Assembly: GCA_014526335.1 (NCBI GenBank)
Contig: JACTAT010000004.1
Span: 3,005,459 to 3,069,458, forward strand
Direction: 5' to 3'
Source: Chrysaora quinquecirrha
Lineage: Eukaryota; Cnidaria; Scyphozoa; Semaeostomeae; Pelagiidae
DNA: 64,000 nucleotides
This document shows, piece by piece, positions 1 through 12,100 of the stretch (its first letter is position 1; each line of letters starts with the position of its first letter). The position numbers were made by a program, and so were the translations under genes. A model generated the notes under the pieces. It saw only the letters and a program-made list of their open reading frames with translations, made no database searches and had not been told where the DNA came from.

Positions 1-925
1 TCATAAGAAGTTAAAAACATTTTATGATTGACAAATAATATTTTGTGATAGCCAAACAATCAAACAATTTTGAAAAGCAATTTCAAATGTTTGACAAACA
101 ATGTTTTAATGTTTGGCCATTTTGAAAAAATTGCTTGAAAAGCAGGATTTGTGGAGTGGAGTTTTCATAAGAAGTTAACAAACATTTTATGTTTGACAAA
201 CAATATTTTGTGATAGCCAAACAATCAAACAATTTTGAAAGGAATTTCAAATGTTTGACAAACAATGTTTTAATGTTTGGCCATTTGAAAAAATTGCTTG
301 AAAAGCAGGATTTGTGGATGGAGTTTTCATAAGAAGTTAAAAACATTTTATGTTTGACAAACAATATTTTGTGATACCAAACAATCCAATTTTTTTAAAT
401 GTTTGACAAACAATGTTTTAATGTTTGGCCATTCAAAACATTGCTTGAAAAGCAGGATTTGACAAAGTTTTCATAAGAAGTTAAAAACATTTTATGATTT
501 GACAAACAATGTTTGTGATGTGGCCAAACAATAAGACATTTCTTTGGCATGCAAAGTTCAAAGGTTTGACAAACAATGTTTGAATGTTTGGCCATGTCAA
601 AAACATTGCTTGAAAAGCAGAATTCATAGTGCAACGTATTCATAAGAAGTTAAACTATTATGTTTGATAAACAAAGTTTCGAGGTTGCCAAATGGTAAAA
701 CATTTTGTTTGAATTTCAAATTTAAAATGTTTGAAAACAATGTTTGAATGTTCAGCTATGTCAAAACATTTTTGAAAAGCAGGATTTGGGACAAAGTTTT
801 CATAAGAAGTTAAAAACATTTTATGTTTGACAAACAATATTTTGTGATAGCCAAAGAATCAAACAATTTTGAAAGCGAATTTCAATGTTTGACACAAATG
901 TTTGATGTTTGGCCACTCTGTGTCT
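1..925. repeat. Tandem satellite, ~160-bp monomer, about six copies
   Basis: The phrase tcataagaagttaa recurs at about 1, 165, 327, 471, 640 and 800, giving monomers of 144-169 bp. Each monomer contains the words gacaaacaatgttt and gtttggcca, which also occur in the interspersed MITE family seen throughout the window (for example 36,342-36,624). The satellite therefore looks like a tandem expansion of part of that MITE. It continues off the left edge of the window. Reading frames in it are not genes. Confidence 0.85.
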
Positions 926-934
926 AAATCTTAC

Positions 935-1027
935 CATTGCTATGCATTTCTGCAGCCAACTTGTCAAGAACACCAACATTATCTGACAACTGCTCTGGAG
1001 AGCCAATCTTTCCAGGAACATCATCAG
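935..1027 (-). CDS. Orphan coding-exon candidate, 93 bp, phase 1-1
   Basis: On the minus strand a pyrimidine-rich stretch ending in AAAAG is followed by 30 stop-free codons (D-D-V-P-G-K-I-G-S-P-E-Q-L-S, then D-K-L-A-A-E-M-H-S-N) and a strong donor, GTAAGA, after AATG. Two leading bases plus 30 codons plus one base give a symmetric phase-1 exon. The amino-acid composition is much more protein-like than its surroundings. I do not recognise the protein. The donor lies only about 10 bp from the edge of the satellite. Partner exons are not visible, so this is a candidate only. Confidence 0.45.
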
Positions 1028-1820
1028 CTTTTCAAGAACAACCAATAATACAACAATAATTCTCCTGTTTACAACAAGAATAGGAATCAAATTCTGTGTG
1101 GCTGACCTGATATACTAATGTTAAAAAAAAACTTAATATGGCATTCCTTTAAATAAGCAACAGGCTGTCAAAATGTATATAACAAATAACAACAAAATAA
1201 TTTAAGATCATTAGGATCAACATCATGTGAATTAATAAAATATTGACAAGAAATGGGCTGAAATGACTTGGTAGCTATCTGAAATGATCAGATAGTGACT
1301 GATTAGTCTTAGCCATTTGTTTCACATGGCCTCAAAATCTTCTACAAGAAAGAGTATTTCAGAATTTGAGGAATTAAAAATATGTTGGGAAAACCTTGAA
1401 ATGGGAACTCAAAATTGGAAATTATTTGGGAATAGAAATTAAGTAAGGGTCCAAAAAGGTGAGGAATGGGTTAAAATGTTTTCTGGGGAAACCACAAAGG
1501 GATTTGGAACAATTGGAAAGGGAATATTGGAATCTGGTTTAAAAAAAATGGGGACATGGTTCCAGTAAATTGGATTATGAAAAAGGGAATCTCCAACCTG
1601 GGGCAAATATTTGGACATCTCCTTCAAAAATAAGCCATTTCTTTTAATCTAAAATGTTCTGTTACCCAAAACAATGTTGAAGAAAGGAAGAAATTTTTGG
1701 GAAATTAAAAGGGAATTCTAGAAATTGACCGGGTTTTACATAATTCTTAAGATTGAAGAAATGAAGGAAAAATTTGAATTGGACTTCAAATAGAATTGAA
1801 ATCTGAACGAAAAAGTACTA
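1028..1820. other. AT-rich sequence without recognisable gene
   Basis: There is no convincing exon, repeat array or transposon terminus here. From about 1,437 onward ggaa/ggaat words become frequent and grade into the minisatellite that follows. Confidence 0.5.
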
Positions 1821-1824
1821 ACTA

Positions 1825-2340
1825 TTGAATTGGGAACCAGAATTTAACACAGGAATTAATTTCATTTTTCAACTGTATGGGTTGGGAACAGGAATGAAAA
1901 AAACCTGGGAATCTGGGAACAGGAATGAAGGAAGTTGGAACCTAGGAATCTGGACAGGAAAAAGGAAGTGGGAACCTGGGAATTTGGAAACAAGGGAACT
2001 TAGGAATCTGGGAAAGGAAAAAAAAATGGGAATTTGGGAACAAAATGGGAAGTGGAAGGGAATTTTGGAACGGAATGAAGGAATGGGAACCTGGGAATTG
2101 GAACAGGAAAAAAAGTGGGACCTAATTGGGAAAAATAAAATGGGAACCGGGAATTGGGAACAGGAATGAAAATGGGAACCTGGGAACTGGGAGCAGGAAT
2201 GAAAAGTTGGAACCAGGTCGGGGACAGGAAAAGGAAGTGGAATGGGAATCTGGGAAAAAATGAAAAGTGGGGCCTAAACTGGGAAAGGAATGAAGGAAGT
2301 AACTTGGATGGAAACAAAAGGAATTGTGAATGGAATTAGT
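1825..2340 (+). repeat. Purine-strand minisatellite
   Basis: The plus strand is almost all G and A and is built from degenerate repeats of gggaacctgggaat and gggaacaggaatgaa, with clear copies near 1,895, 1,917, 2,090, 2,157 and 2,190. The unit length varies (roughly 30-60 bp). Reading frames across it (W-E-L-G-N-type repeats on plus, F-P-V-P-type repeats on minus) reflect the repeat and are not genes. Confidence 0.75.
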
Positions 2341-2561
2341 AGGGTCTAAAAAATTTTTGGAATAGGAAAAAATGGGAAGTTGGAAATGGGGATAAAACTG
2401 GAATTAATTGTGATTGAACTAGGACAACGGTTGTTCTCTTATTGGCTATCCAGTTTTGATAAACAGCTTTTTATACAGAAAAAAGTAAGAAAAGAAAACA
2501 ACATTAACAAATTCCAAATTTTACCTTTTTGTTTATATATTAGTGTGGTATTTAAAAGGTT

Positions 2562-2612
2562 TCACTTTTCATCAATTTCTTCATTTGACCATTCATTTAC
2601 TGGCCAACATGA
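2562..2612 (-). CDS. Possible terminal coding exon (17 codons), unknown protein
   Basis: On the minus strand a very strong polypyrimidine tract ending in TTTTCTAG precedes TCA TGT TGG CCA, reading S-C-W-P-V-N-E-W-S-N-E-E-I-D-E-K and then TGA. Two tryptophans, a cysteine and an acidic end suggest a real C-terminus. Nothing upstream can be linked to it, because the next 11 kb is unreliable sequence. I do not recognise the protein. The stretch is short enough to arise by chance. Confidence 0.25.
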   Translation of the reverse strand, partial: SCWPVNEWSNEEIDEK

Positions 2613-2619
2613 CTAGAAA

Positions 2620-5600
2620 AGGAAAGAAAAAAGTCAGCTTCAACAACAAAAAAAAAATCAGGGGATAAGGAAATCACAACAGTTAACTAAGATATTTTAA
2701 AACGAAACTCTTATTAATTTTGAAAATAGGGAATGATTTACCCAACATGCTTTTGTTGAGAAACTATTGAAAAGGAATGTAGATTGGAATAGCTAGGTTT
2801 AGAAATTATTTTTGATAAGAAAAATAGGAGTTGTAAAGTGTTGTTATTTTAATATTAGAACTTCAAGGAATTGAACCATCTGAAACACCAGTCTACAAAA
2901 AAGTCAAAGAAAATTTAAAAAAATTCAGAATTGCCTAAACCAGTTTTCATACTTTGTAAATAAAAGAAATAAAGAAAAGAAAGATAGAAACTTCAAAACA
3001 AATTTAAAAATTGTTTCAAACGTTTCTACTTTATATTTGAAAAACAAAAAAGCTCAATTCGAAAAAGGTTTAATTTTATCTAAATTCAAAAAATTTTTGC
3101 CAAATTTTACAATTTTGCACCATTCAAATATAAACATTTTTGTTCATAATCAAATTTTTAAACTTTTAGAAAAGCTTGACAATTTTGCCCAAAAAGTCCA
3201 GCATAAAACTTGAATGAAACAACAAATCTTGCAAATTTCAACAAAATAAGTTTGGTACCTGAAACGATCACTCCCTTAAGCTGCCAAATCCCAAAATTAG
3301 AAAAAATTAAATTGTTGCTCTGAATGGATTTTAAAAGACCACTCACTATTTTGGAAAACCTAGGTGTATAAAAAGATGATACGACTGCAACAAAAGATAA
3401 ATTTGTATTGATTAATTTCCTTGATACCGTTTACGGTTTGATTGATTTTGTGCCATCCCTTTGGGCTTTGGTGTTACTAATTTCAGAAATTTATAAGCAT
3501 AAATTCCAGGATACCTTTTTTTAATGGTTTCTGAAAAACAAAAAATTGTTCTTTTTGTTATTCAGATTTTGGAGTTTGTGGTTGAATTTCTTAGTGAAAA
3601 AAGCCCCATTTTTTCCTCCAACCCAGCATTTTTTAAACTAATTCTTTTAATAAAGTTTTATAAGGTTTATTAGAAAATTTGGAATTTTTGTTGATTTGGA
3701 CTCCGTAAAGAAGGATTCAAATTTTCAGTGAAAGCCGAAGAGGAAGCAAAATTTAGGCCAGAAAATTTTTACAATTTAACATCCTTATTCTGAGGTTATT
3801 TTGCATTTTTTTTATCAAAAAAATGGAATTTTATTTTCCAAAATTTTTTCAAGTGGGTTTCTAATGAATTGACTCCTTCTTGCAAAAATCTTTGAAAAAA
3901 TAATTTCAAATCAAAACCTGGGAATTGGGCGCTTTTAGACTTTTCATTGGGATTCGCAAGGAAAGGGTTAATTCAATCTTCAAATTTTTTCAGGGAACCT
4001 TACAAGCTAATAATCATATCCCTTTTATTTATAAATATATCCAAAATTTTTTAAAGGCCTTAATTATTATGTCAAAGTCGAAACTATTTTCCAAACAATT
4101 TAGGTCACACCAAGGTCTTATATTACTTTAGACCTATCTTTCTAATACACCATTTACCTTTCTGAAATTAGTTGGGCCAATTTAGGCAAAGCTAGGCCAC
4201 TAACCTTTAAGCTGCCAAATTCCCAAATGCTTAAAATTAAGAGGCTTGCTGGTTGAAAATTCATGGCATTAATTTTGAAAACATAAAAAGGTTTTGGAAA
4301 AACCGAGTTTTTGTTCTGACTGAAAATTTGATTTTCACCCCAGCTTGCACTGGTTTTTGTGATTTGCAGAAAAAAATAAATTTACAACAATGTTCACAAA
4401 AATTAACCGGTTTCAGAATTGGATTTGGTGGCATCCACATTGCTTAGTCACTTTGCTGAAAAAGAAAAAATTTGAATAGAAAAAAAGTTCCTGAATGAGC
4501 TTCCTTTGAGAAATTCCGGAGCCAAATTTTGGGCCTTTATTATCAATTTTATTTTTTGCTTTGCCAATTTACTCTCGTTAAAAACAGCTCCCATCCCTCC
4601 CCAACCCCAGAGTTTTTTAAATTTCTTTTAAATTTATTGAATATCTCAACCAATCCACTTTCAATTGATGGGATGGCATGACAAACAAGTGAAAACAGGG
4701 CGGAGACAGGACACCCCAAAAAAATTCGGTTGCTAAAGGCAAAAGTTGGGTGGAAGAAAGAAAAGTAATTAATTCGGCCTAAATTTTAATCAATTTAAAC
4801 GCATTTTAATCCCTAGAAAAATTTTTCTGAATTTTGAAAAGAAACGGAAAATTAATTTTCTTCAACCAATTTTTATCAACCTAGAGTTCTGACCCCAAAC
4901 TAATGCTCTCTTTCGCCCAAATTTTTCATCAAAAACACCTCAATCAAGAATAGGCTAATTTCCGCTAAAATTTTGCGCTTCAAAAAATGGGCAAAAAAAA
5001 ATTTAATATTTCTTACAATTTAAATACAAAATAACTTAGGAAGCGAAATATAAAATTACATTTAAAAACATTTTATTTTATTTTACATAAATTCACAAAA
5101 TTGATGCTTTTATAAAAGTCAAAAACACAAAATTCCTCCAAATTCGGCCCAAAATGGTTTTAAAACTTATTTTCCCAAATATCCAAAATTAGGAATCCCA
5201 AAATTCTTTAAAAACAAGCTTTATACCTTTCTATTACCCATAAAAATACCAAACATACGCATTTTTTTATAAACCAGTTTGGGAAGTTTAAAAGTTTTTA
5301 ATTAAGTTTTTATTTTGAATTTTTAAATTTTCTTTAAGCCTGGTTTCAATATCCAAAATCTTAAAATTTGGATGTTAGTTTTAGTTTTAAGGAAAATTCC
5401 TTATGTTGGCCTCCGGGTGGAAGTTGCTCTCCCGGTTTAAGAAAGTTGCATTTTGGCAACTTTGAGCCCAGACTTTGCCACTAGAATAATTTATGGAAAC
5501 AGTATCAAAGCCTCCATTCTTGGCACTTGCCTTTTTCTCTTGACACATTGTGACAAGAAAAATGGAGGGAATTAAGTAATTTTTGGAAACATGTTAGCCA

Positions 5601-5880
5601 AGGTGCAGGTTTCAAACAATGGCCCCCCAATATTCTAGGGAAACGAAACATCCAACACTTTCTCAGGTTATAAGGGTCTAGCACTTGACAGCCACGATTG
5701 GAAAAAACTTTGAATTTCGAAACAAAGTCGGTATACCACCTGAAATGCCTTCTAAAGGTAACAAAAAGCTAGGCCAACTTAAATAATCCAAATTTTCAAA
5801 TTTACTTAAAATCTGAAATGTTGGCGAATTCTCTCCTTTAAAAAACCTTTTTGTTATTTCACTCTGATCTAGAGGCAAAG
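2620..5880. other. AT-rich non-coding stretch
   Basis: I see no coding exon, RNA gene or transposon end that I can support. Homopolymer runs of A and T of 4-9 bases are common, but runs of G and C are still ordinary. The sequence grades into the run-dominated stretch that follows. Confidence 0.5.
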
Positions 5881-7640
5881 TTCATTTTAAGTTTTGGGGG
5901 CCTTTGTTTCAAAAAAACTTTCTTTAATAAACTTAAATTTAAAGATTTGGGCATGAACGCAAAACAATAAAAAATTGACCGGGGGTGGAAGATTTTTTTC
6001 CCCAAGGAAACCCCAAATAACGCGCCCCCTTTACCAAAATTCGAAATTTTGGGCCTAGGAAAAGTTTGGGTAAAAATGCAAGAAAAGTATTTATTTTCTG
6101 TACTAAAATTTTTCAAATAAAACAGCATTTTGACCCTAAGGCCAAAAATTTTTTACGAAAATTCAACCAGGGAGGAAAAATTTAATTTTTCCAAAGCTGC
6201 AAAAAGATGGAAAGGCCATTTTTTGGTTCCCGTTTGCTTTAAAAACCTTAAAGGCCATTACAGGAACAGGGGGTTGGAACAACTTGAAGTAATACGTAGC
6301 CAATTCTACAGTGGGAAACAAAGGGATAAACAAGGTTTCGTGGTTTTTGTTCTTCGCCGTGGTGTTTCCCTCCTTATTTACAACTCTTCCCCAAGGCTCT
6401 TACTAAACCGCGTAACTAAATGGTTTTTCCTTTTTCTGTTTTCAAAACGGTTTTCATTTAAAACGGAACCTCAATCAAGTAAGGTCACTTTTACCAAATT
6501 TAAATTTTTCAAAAAAATGCTAAAAATCTTTCTTGCTTTTGAAAAAAATATTAAAAAAATTTTACAGAAAACTTTTAAAACGGCTTCAATTTTCTTTCTC
6601 CTAAAAAGGGGTTTGTTTAAAAAACATTTGGGGAAAATGTTTTATTGGTTTATTTTTTTTTGAAGAAAGTTTCATACCTTTATTCCTCAAAAACTTCCTT
6701 AAAATTTTTGGGTGTCAGGGCCCAAGGCCTTTTAAAAAATAACTCCCAAAAATTTAGGGGAAAATTTATGTTCCTAATTTTATGGGTTAAAGCTATTCTG
6801 CCGTTTACCCTTTTTTAAAAACAAACGGCTTTTAAACAACCAAAAAAAGGAAGCTTTAAAACGTTTTTTTTTTATTTTAATTCTTAAAAAGTTTTGGTTT
6901 TTAAAAATTTTTCCATATTTTCCCAAAAATCCTTTAATGGGAAGTTACCCTATTCCTTTACAGGGAAAACATAATTTAAAAATGATTCCTTTGGGTTTTT
7001 TTAGTATTTTTGCCCGGGTTTTAAACCCAGGTTTTTTAAAGCGTTATGCAAAAAAGATGAGAACCCAAATTTGGCCCGTTTTTTTTGTTTATTTTCTTAA
7101 CAAAAAAATTAATTTAAAATTAAACTTTAAAACTTTGCCTTAAAATGATAAGGGCCAAAAAAAGCAAAATTTTTAAAAGGTTTTGGCGAAATTTTTTTTA
7201 AAAAATTGGTTTTTTAGCCCTGTTTAAAATTTGCGATATTTGGGTCAGCCCAAATTTTAGGAAAAAATTTTTGTTTAAACAAACTTTGTTCTTAGTGCCC
7301 ATGATAAAAAAAAGAATTTTAATTTGGCGGGGTTGTTTTTCCGATGACCCTGTTTTAAACTTTTTTTCTTAAAATTTTAAATTTTGTTTTATGGGTCAAA
7401 ATTTTGGGAAAATTCTAAGGGAATAAATTTAAAATTTTTTTAGAACCCGGTTACTTTTTTTTAAAAACGGAACCCTTTAAATTTGGGGAAAACGTTTTTA
7501 CCCTTTAACCCCGGCAAAATTAAAAACGATCGTAAACCTTTAAAACCCTTTAAACAAAAAATTCACTTCCTTTAGTTTTAAAAAAATTTTCTTTCCAGGA
7601 GGAAATTTTTTTTTTCTTCTTCTTCTTGTGTCAACGGGCT
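5881..7640. other. Homopolymer-run-dominated, low-credibility sequence
   Basis: Most bases sit in runs of two to seven (aaaa, tttt, gggg, cccc), and G and C runs are unusually frequent for such AT-rich DNA. Long frames such as 6,130-6,663 plus consist of K, F, L, N and P, the residues of run codons, and show no domain pattern. I read this as base-calling or assembly error rather than genes. Confidence 0.6.
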
Positions 7641-7744
7641 TGCCCAATGACGAACTGAAGATTTCCGACTTGAATCGAAGAAAAACGTCCATTTTCAAAG
7701 TACAAAATCAAAGAAGGTATTATAAAATCCCTGTCCAGACGAAA

Positions 7745-7945
7745 AGCATTGTTTGTCAACATTAAGATTTTCTTTACCAGAATGTTTGACCTTTACCACC
7801 TGCAAAACATTTTTACAAGCAAATTCTTTCAAGGTGTTTTGGAAAACTTCAAAATATTCAATCTTTTCAACAAAAAGTTTAACAATGTTTTTATTGGCCA
7901 AAAGTCAAAATTGTCTTTCAAGCAAACCTCAAATGTTTTACCCCA
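7745..7945. mobile_element. Degenerate copy of the GGCCCTGGCCAAACGATC MITE family
   Basis: Recognisable words of the common MITE occur in order: cattgtttgtcaacatt, caagcaaattc, gaaaacttcaaaa, attggccaaa, caagcaaac and tcaaatgttt. Both ends are eroded and no target duplication can be assigned. Confidence 0.5.
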
Positions 7946-8754
7946 TAACTTGGTATACATGGTTTCATAAGCGGTTTTGGCATTTTACTAAGCGGAGGGA
8001 ATCTCATACAGTTGGGATTCATAGCAATCCATTACATGGTGGATTTCAGTACACATATGATATCCTCCCTTCCAAAACATTATTTAAACTGTTTGGTACC
8101 CCTTTTAAGGGGGAAATTTATCCAAAGTTATTAAACCATGTTTATCCGTTTCCAATTTTTCATTTTATTTTTCATTTTAAAAATTTATTTTCAAACAAAA
8201 TGCATAAAACATTTCTTTCGTTTCATTTTACCAACAAAATTTATTAATTTGGCCAATCATAAAAATTTCATAGGGGCAACCAAAACAAGGGGTAACCTCA
8301 AAATAGCGGGCATCAAAAATGGTTTCCCTTTCCCCCAACCATATGGCCATTTTACTTAAAACGGTAATTTCAGGGGTTGCAGTTATTATTGGATTTTTTA
8401 GATTTTCTTTGAAGCTATTGCTTTCAACGTTATCTTGGTAATACCCCTAAAAACTTCATCATTAGACAAACTCTACTGCAAATAAATGGGTTGCTTAAAA
8501 CAAAAGGTTTTAGAGCAATCTACAGTGGATCCCAAATTAATTTGGGAGGAAAAGCAGATATTATGTTTTCCCTACACTTTTCTAGATTCAAGCAGTTTAA
8601 TTGCTGTATTAAGCGGAATGTTCTCAACGTTGCTGAGTTGGTGTTTGACTTCTTAGTTGCACGTGTTCAATTACCCTTAATTGTTAATGTTGGCCAGTCG
8701 TTGGGTTTATTACATTAATTGTTCAAGCAATTGCTTATAAAAAGTGTTGCCGTT

Positions 8755-9110
8755 TGAATTAAAATTTTGGTTGCTTCGAGTAATTTAATTGAGCCCTAAA
8801 GTTGCTTTAATGTTAAACAGCCACCCTATTCCTTGAAGCAGTTGATTAAACGTTCTTTAAAAGGTATCGGCTAAATTGAAACTTTGGTTTCTTAGAGTAA
8901 TTTAATTGAGCCCTGAAGTTGCTTTAATGAAATATCCAGCCCAGTTCCAAGATTGCAAAAATTACTTAAAAAAGGACCCGGCTAAATTGAAATTTCGCAG
9001 AGAATTTAAGAGCCCTGAAGGCTTTAATTTAAAGTCAGCCGGCCCTTTGTTCAACAAAAAAATAGTCTATTCGTCAAAATTGAAACCTTAAGGTAATTAA
9101 TGACCCAAGT
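8755..9110 (+). repeat. Tandem repeat, ~100-117-bp unit, at least three copies
   Basis: The phrase gagccct(g/a)aag recurs at 8,791, 8,908 and 9,010, with shared flanks such as ctaaattgaaa, agtaatttaatt and gctttaat. A fourth, more corrupted copy follows near 9,080. The copies become more run-rich from left to right, mirroring the loss of sequence quality in this part of the window. Confidence 0.6.
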
Positions 9111-12100
9111 TTCTTAGTTAAGGCGACCCCAGCCTAGTTCTTATTAACTCTAATTTAAAAGTTTAGCGTCCAAATTAAATTTTAAAATTTTTTAATTTTC
9201 AGCAAACTTAAGGTTAAATTCGCCCGACTTATTAAAATCGGGTTTTATAATTACAATTGGCAAATTTCGGGGTAAGGACTTCCCAGAACTTTTAGCCAAA
9301 TGTGAAAAGAACATGATTCTTCTTAAACGGGTTTATTCTCGGTTTACCGAAATTGAATAGAATTTAAAACAAAATTAATTGAACAAAAATAAACAATTTT
9401 GATTTTTTGTGTTTAAAAAAATAAAAATTTAAAAGGAATAAAGGGGAAAAAGTTCGAAATAGGGATTTTAAATCCAAACACACATAAGATAAACCCGGTT
9501 GTTGTAAACGAATAAAGTAAAATATTATAGGAAATTAACGAAATTTTAACCTTCCAAGATAAAAATCAGAGAAAAACAAAAATTTCAAAGATTTATGAAA
9601 AGGGCTTAAAAAAAGGGGACTAAAAGGGGCCAATTTACCTGGGGGCAAATTATTTAAAAGAATCGAAAATTCAATCGTAACTTTTTGTTGTTTATTTTTT
9701 TTTTAAATTAAATAATTATTTCTTTTAACCTTTCTTCGCATTTGACGTTTCGGATAAAGGAAAATCGGATCCGATTCCACAGGCCGGTTCAGAAGGTTGT
9801 TTTCGGAATCCTTAAATTCAAAACGGGTATCCCGTGTTGATTGGTACACAAAGAAGTATAAAGGAAATTTATTAACCCCTGGTTTTTAAACCCATTTTAA
9901 ACAATAATTGCCAAACCGGGTTCCATTAACTTTTAAATTTTAATAAAATCATTTTGGTTTTTGGTTACAAGAAATTTGGTTTTAATTTTACTATTCCCCT
10001 TCTTTCAATTTCAATCATTTTCTTTATCAAAATTTTGCCCAAATTGGAAAAGGTTTAATTTTTTTGGCACCAAATTAAATTTTCTTAATTATTCCTTTTC
10101 CTTTTTTTGGATTTTTATCTTAATTGGCATTTCTTTTTGTTTTCCATTTTATTCAATGATTCAATTTAAAATTTCTTTTTTTAAACCCTTAAAATTTTGA
10201 AACATTAACCCATTTTCCGATTAAAATTTATTTAAACCCTTAAAAATTTCCTTTTTTCCTAGAAATTTCATTTAAAACATTTTACAAATTTCATTTTAAA
10301 AGCAAAATTTTTTTTAAATATTATAGAATTTTTCAAATTAATTTTGTTCAACTTTTTAAAACATAGTTTATTTTTGCATTAAATTTATTTCAAAAATTTT
10401 TTTCATTTTATTGGAAAAAATTTTTTAGGATTTTTAAAAAAAAAATTTTTTGTTTCAAACAATTTTAAAACCAATTTTTCCCTTTTTCAAAGAAAAATTT
10501 TCCCCAAAACCCAAAAAAAGGGCCTTTTTTCAAAAATTCCTTTTGGAAATTTTCTTTTTTAATTTTGGAAAAAAAAGGGGAAAAATTTTTTTAAAACCCA
10601 AAAAATTTAAAAAATAAATTTTTCCCAATTTATTTTGGAAAGCAAAAAAATTTTGAAAGAAAAATTTTTTAAAGTTTGGGCCTTTCAAAAAAAAGGTTTT
10701 GGGTTTCAAAAAAATTTTTACATTAAATTTTGGAAAAGAAAAAAAAGGGGGAAAACTTGGTTTCGTTTAAGGCTTTTGGGTTTAAAACCCTTTTGGGGAA
10801 ACAAAAGGGCCCTTTTTGAAAAAAAGGGCCACAATTTAAAATTTGAGCAACAAATGGTTTGTTTGGTTTTTTCTTTAAAATTTCCTTAAACAAAAATTTT
10901 AAAAGAAAAATTTTTTTAAAAAGGATGGCCCCCAAATTTAAAATAAAGTTAAAACGGATTTTTAACAAACCCAAAAAAGAGGTTTGGAAAGTTTCGGTTT
11001 CTTTAAAGGGCCTTTGGGGGTGGAAACTTTAAACTTTTTGGGGCGTTTTTGGTTTCCAAAAAAAAACCACAAAATTTTGAAAAGAGTTTCAAAAGTTCCC
11101 CAAACGTTTAAAAATTACAAAAGGAAAAAATTTTTAAAAATGAAAACAATTTTGGGTTTTTCAAATTTAAAAAAGTTAAATTTCCTAAAAATTTAAAAAG
11201 TTTCAAATTTTAAAAGGGAAAATTTTTTTTTAATTTAAAAAAATAAAATTTTAAAGCTTTAAATTTCCAGGGTTTTGGATTTTTAAATTTTCCTTTTTAA
11301 AATTTGAAAATTTGCAGCCCTTTTTTGGAAAACCCTTCAAAGGAATTTTTTCCCAAAAAAAAAATTTTACCAAAAAACTTTAAAAAATTTGGAACAAAAT
11401 TTTTTTCCCTTTATAACAATGAAAAAAATTTTGGGCTTCCCCCTTTTTAAAAGGGAAAGTTGCTGGGCCCCAAAATTTGATTTAAACCCGGGGGTTTTTG
11501 AAAAAAACTAAATCTTTAATTTAAATTGATCCCTTTTAGGTTTGGCGAAGGGTTTTCCAGTTTAAATTCAAAAAAAGGTTTTGAAAATTTAAAGTTAAAA
11601 ATTTTTTTGTTTGGCCCATTTTTTTTGGGAAAAATTTAAACAAAATTTTTTTAATTTTAAAATAAATTTAATTTTAAAATTTAAAAAGGGAAAAAATTTT
11701 AAATTTCAAAAAGTTTAAAAATTTAAAGGAAAAATTTGGGGAACATTGTTTTAAAAAATTTAAAATTTTTAAAAAGCTACCATTTTTTAACCCTTTAAAA
11801 TGGGGGAATTTAAAGAAAAACAAAATTTTGGTTTTGCCAAAAAAAATTTTTTAAATTTTCCCTTTTTTTTTTTTAATTTTTTTTTGAAAAATGGGTTTAA
11901 AATTTTTTTTTTTAAAAAAAACCTTTAAAAAAATTTAAAACCCTTTTCGGGAAAATTTAAAAGTTTCCCCCAATTGGTAACCAAAAGGGTTTTAAAAGAA
12001 AGGGACTTTTTTTTACCTTTTTTCCCAAAAAATTTTGGACCGGGCAAATTTTAAAAAGTAAATTTCAAATTTTTTCCCGTTTAAAGGGGGAAAAACCCTT

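Noticed and set aside
1825..2339. Frames of W-E-L-G-N and F-P-V-P type
   Set aside because: They follow the purine-rich minisatellite period; no protein-like features.
6130..6663. 177-codon plus-strand frame
   Set aside because: Composition is that of homopolymer codons (K, F, L, N) with no domain pattern, inside unreliable sequence.
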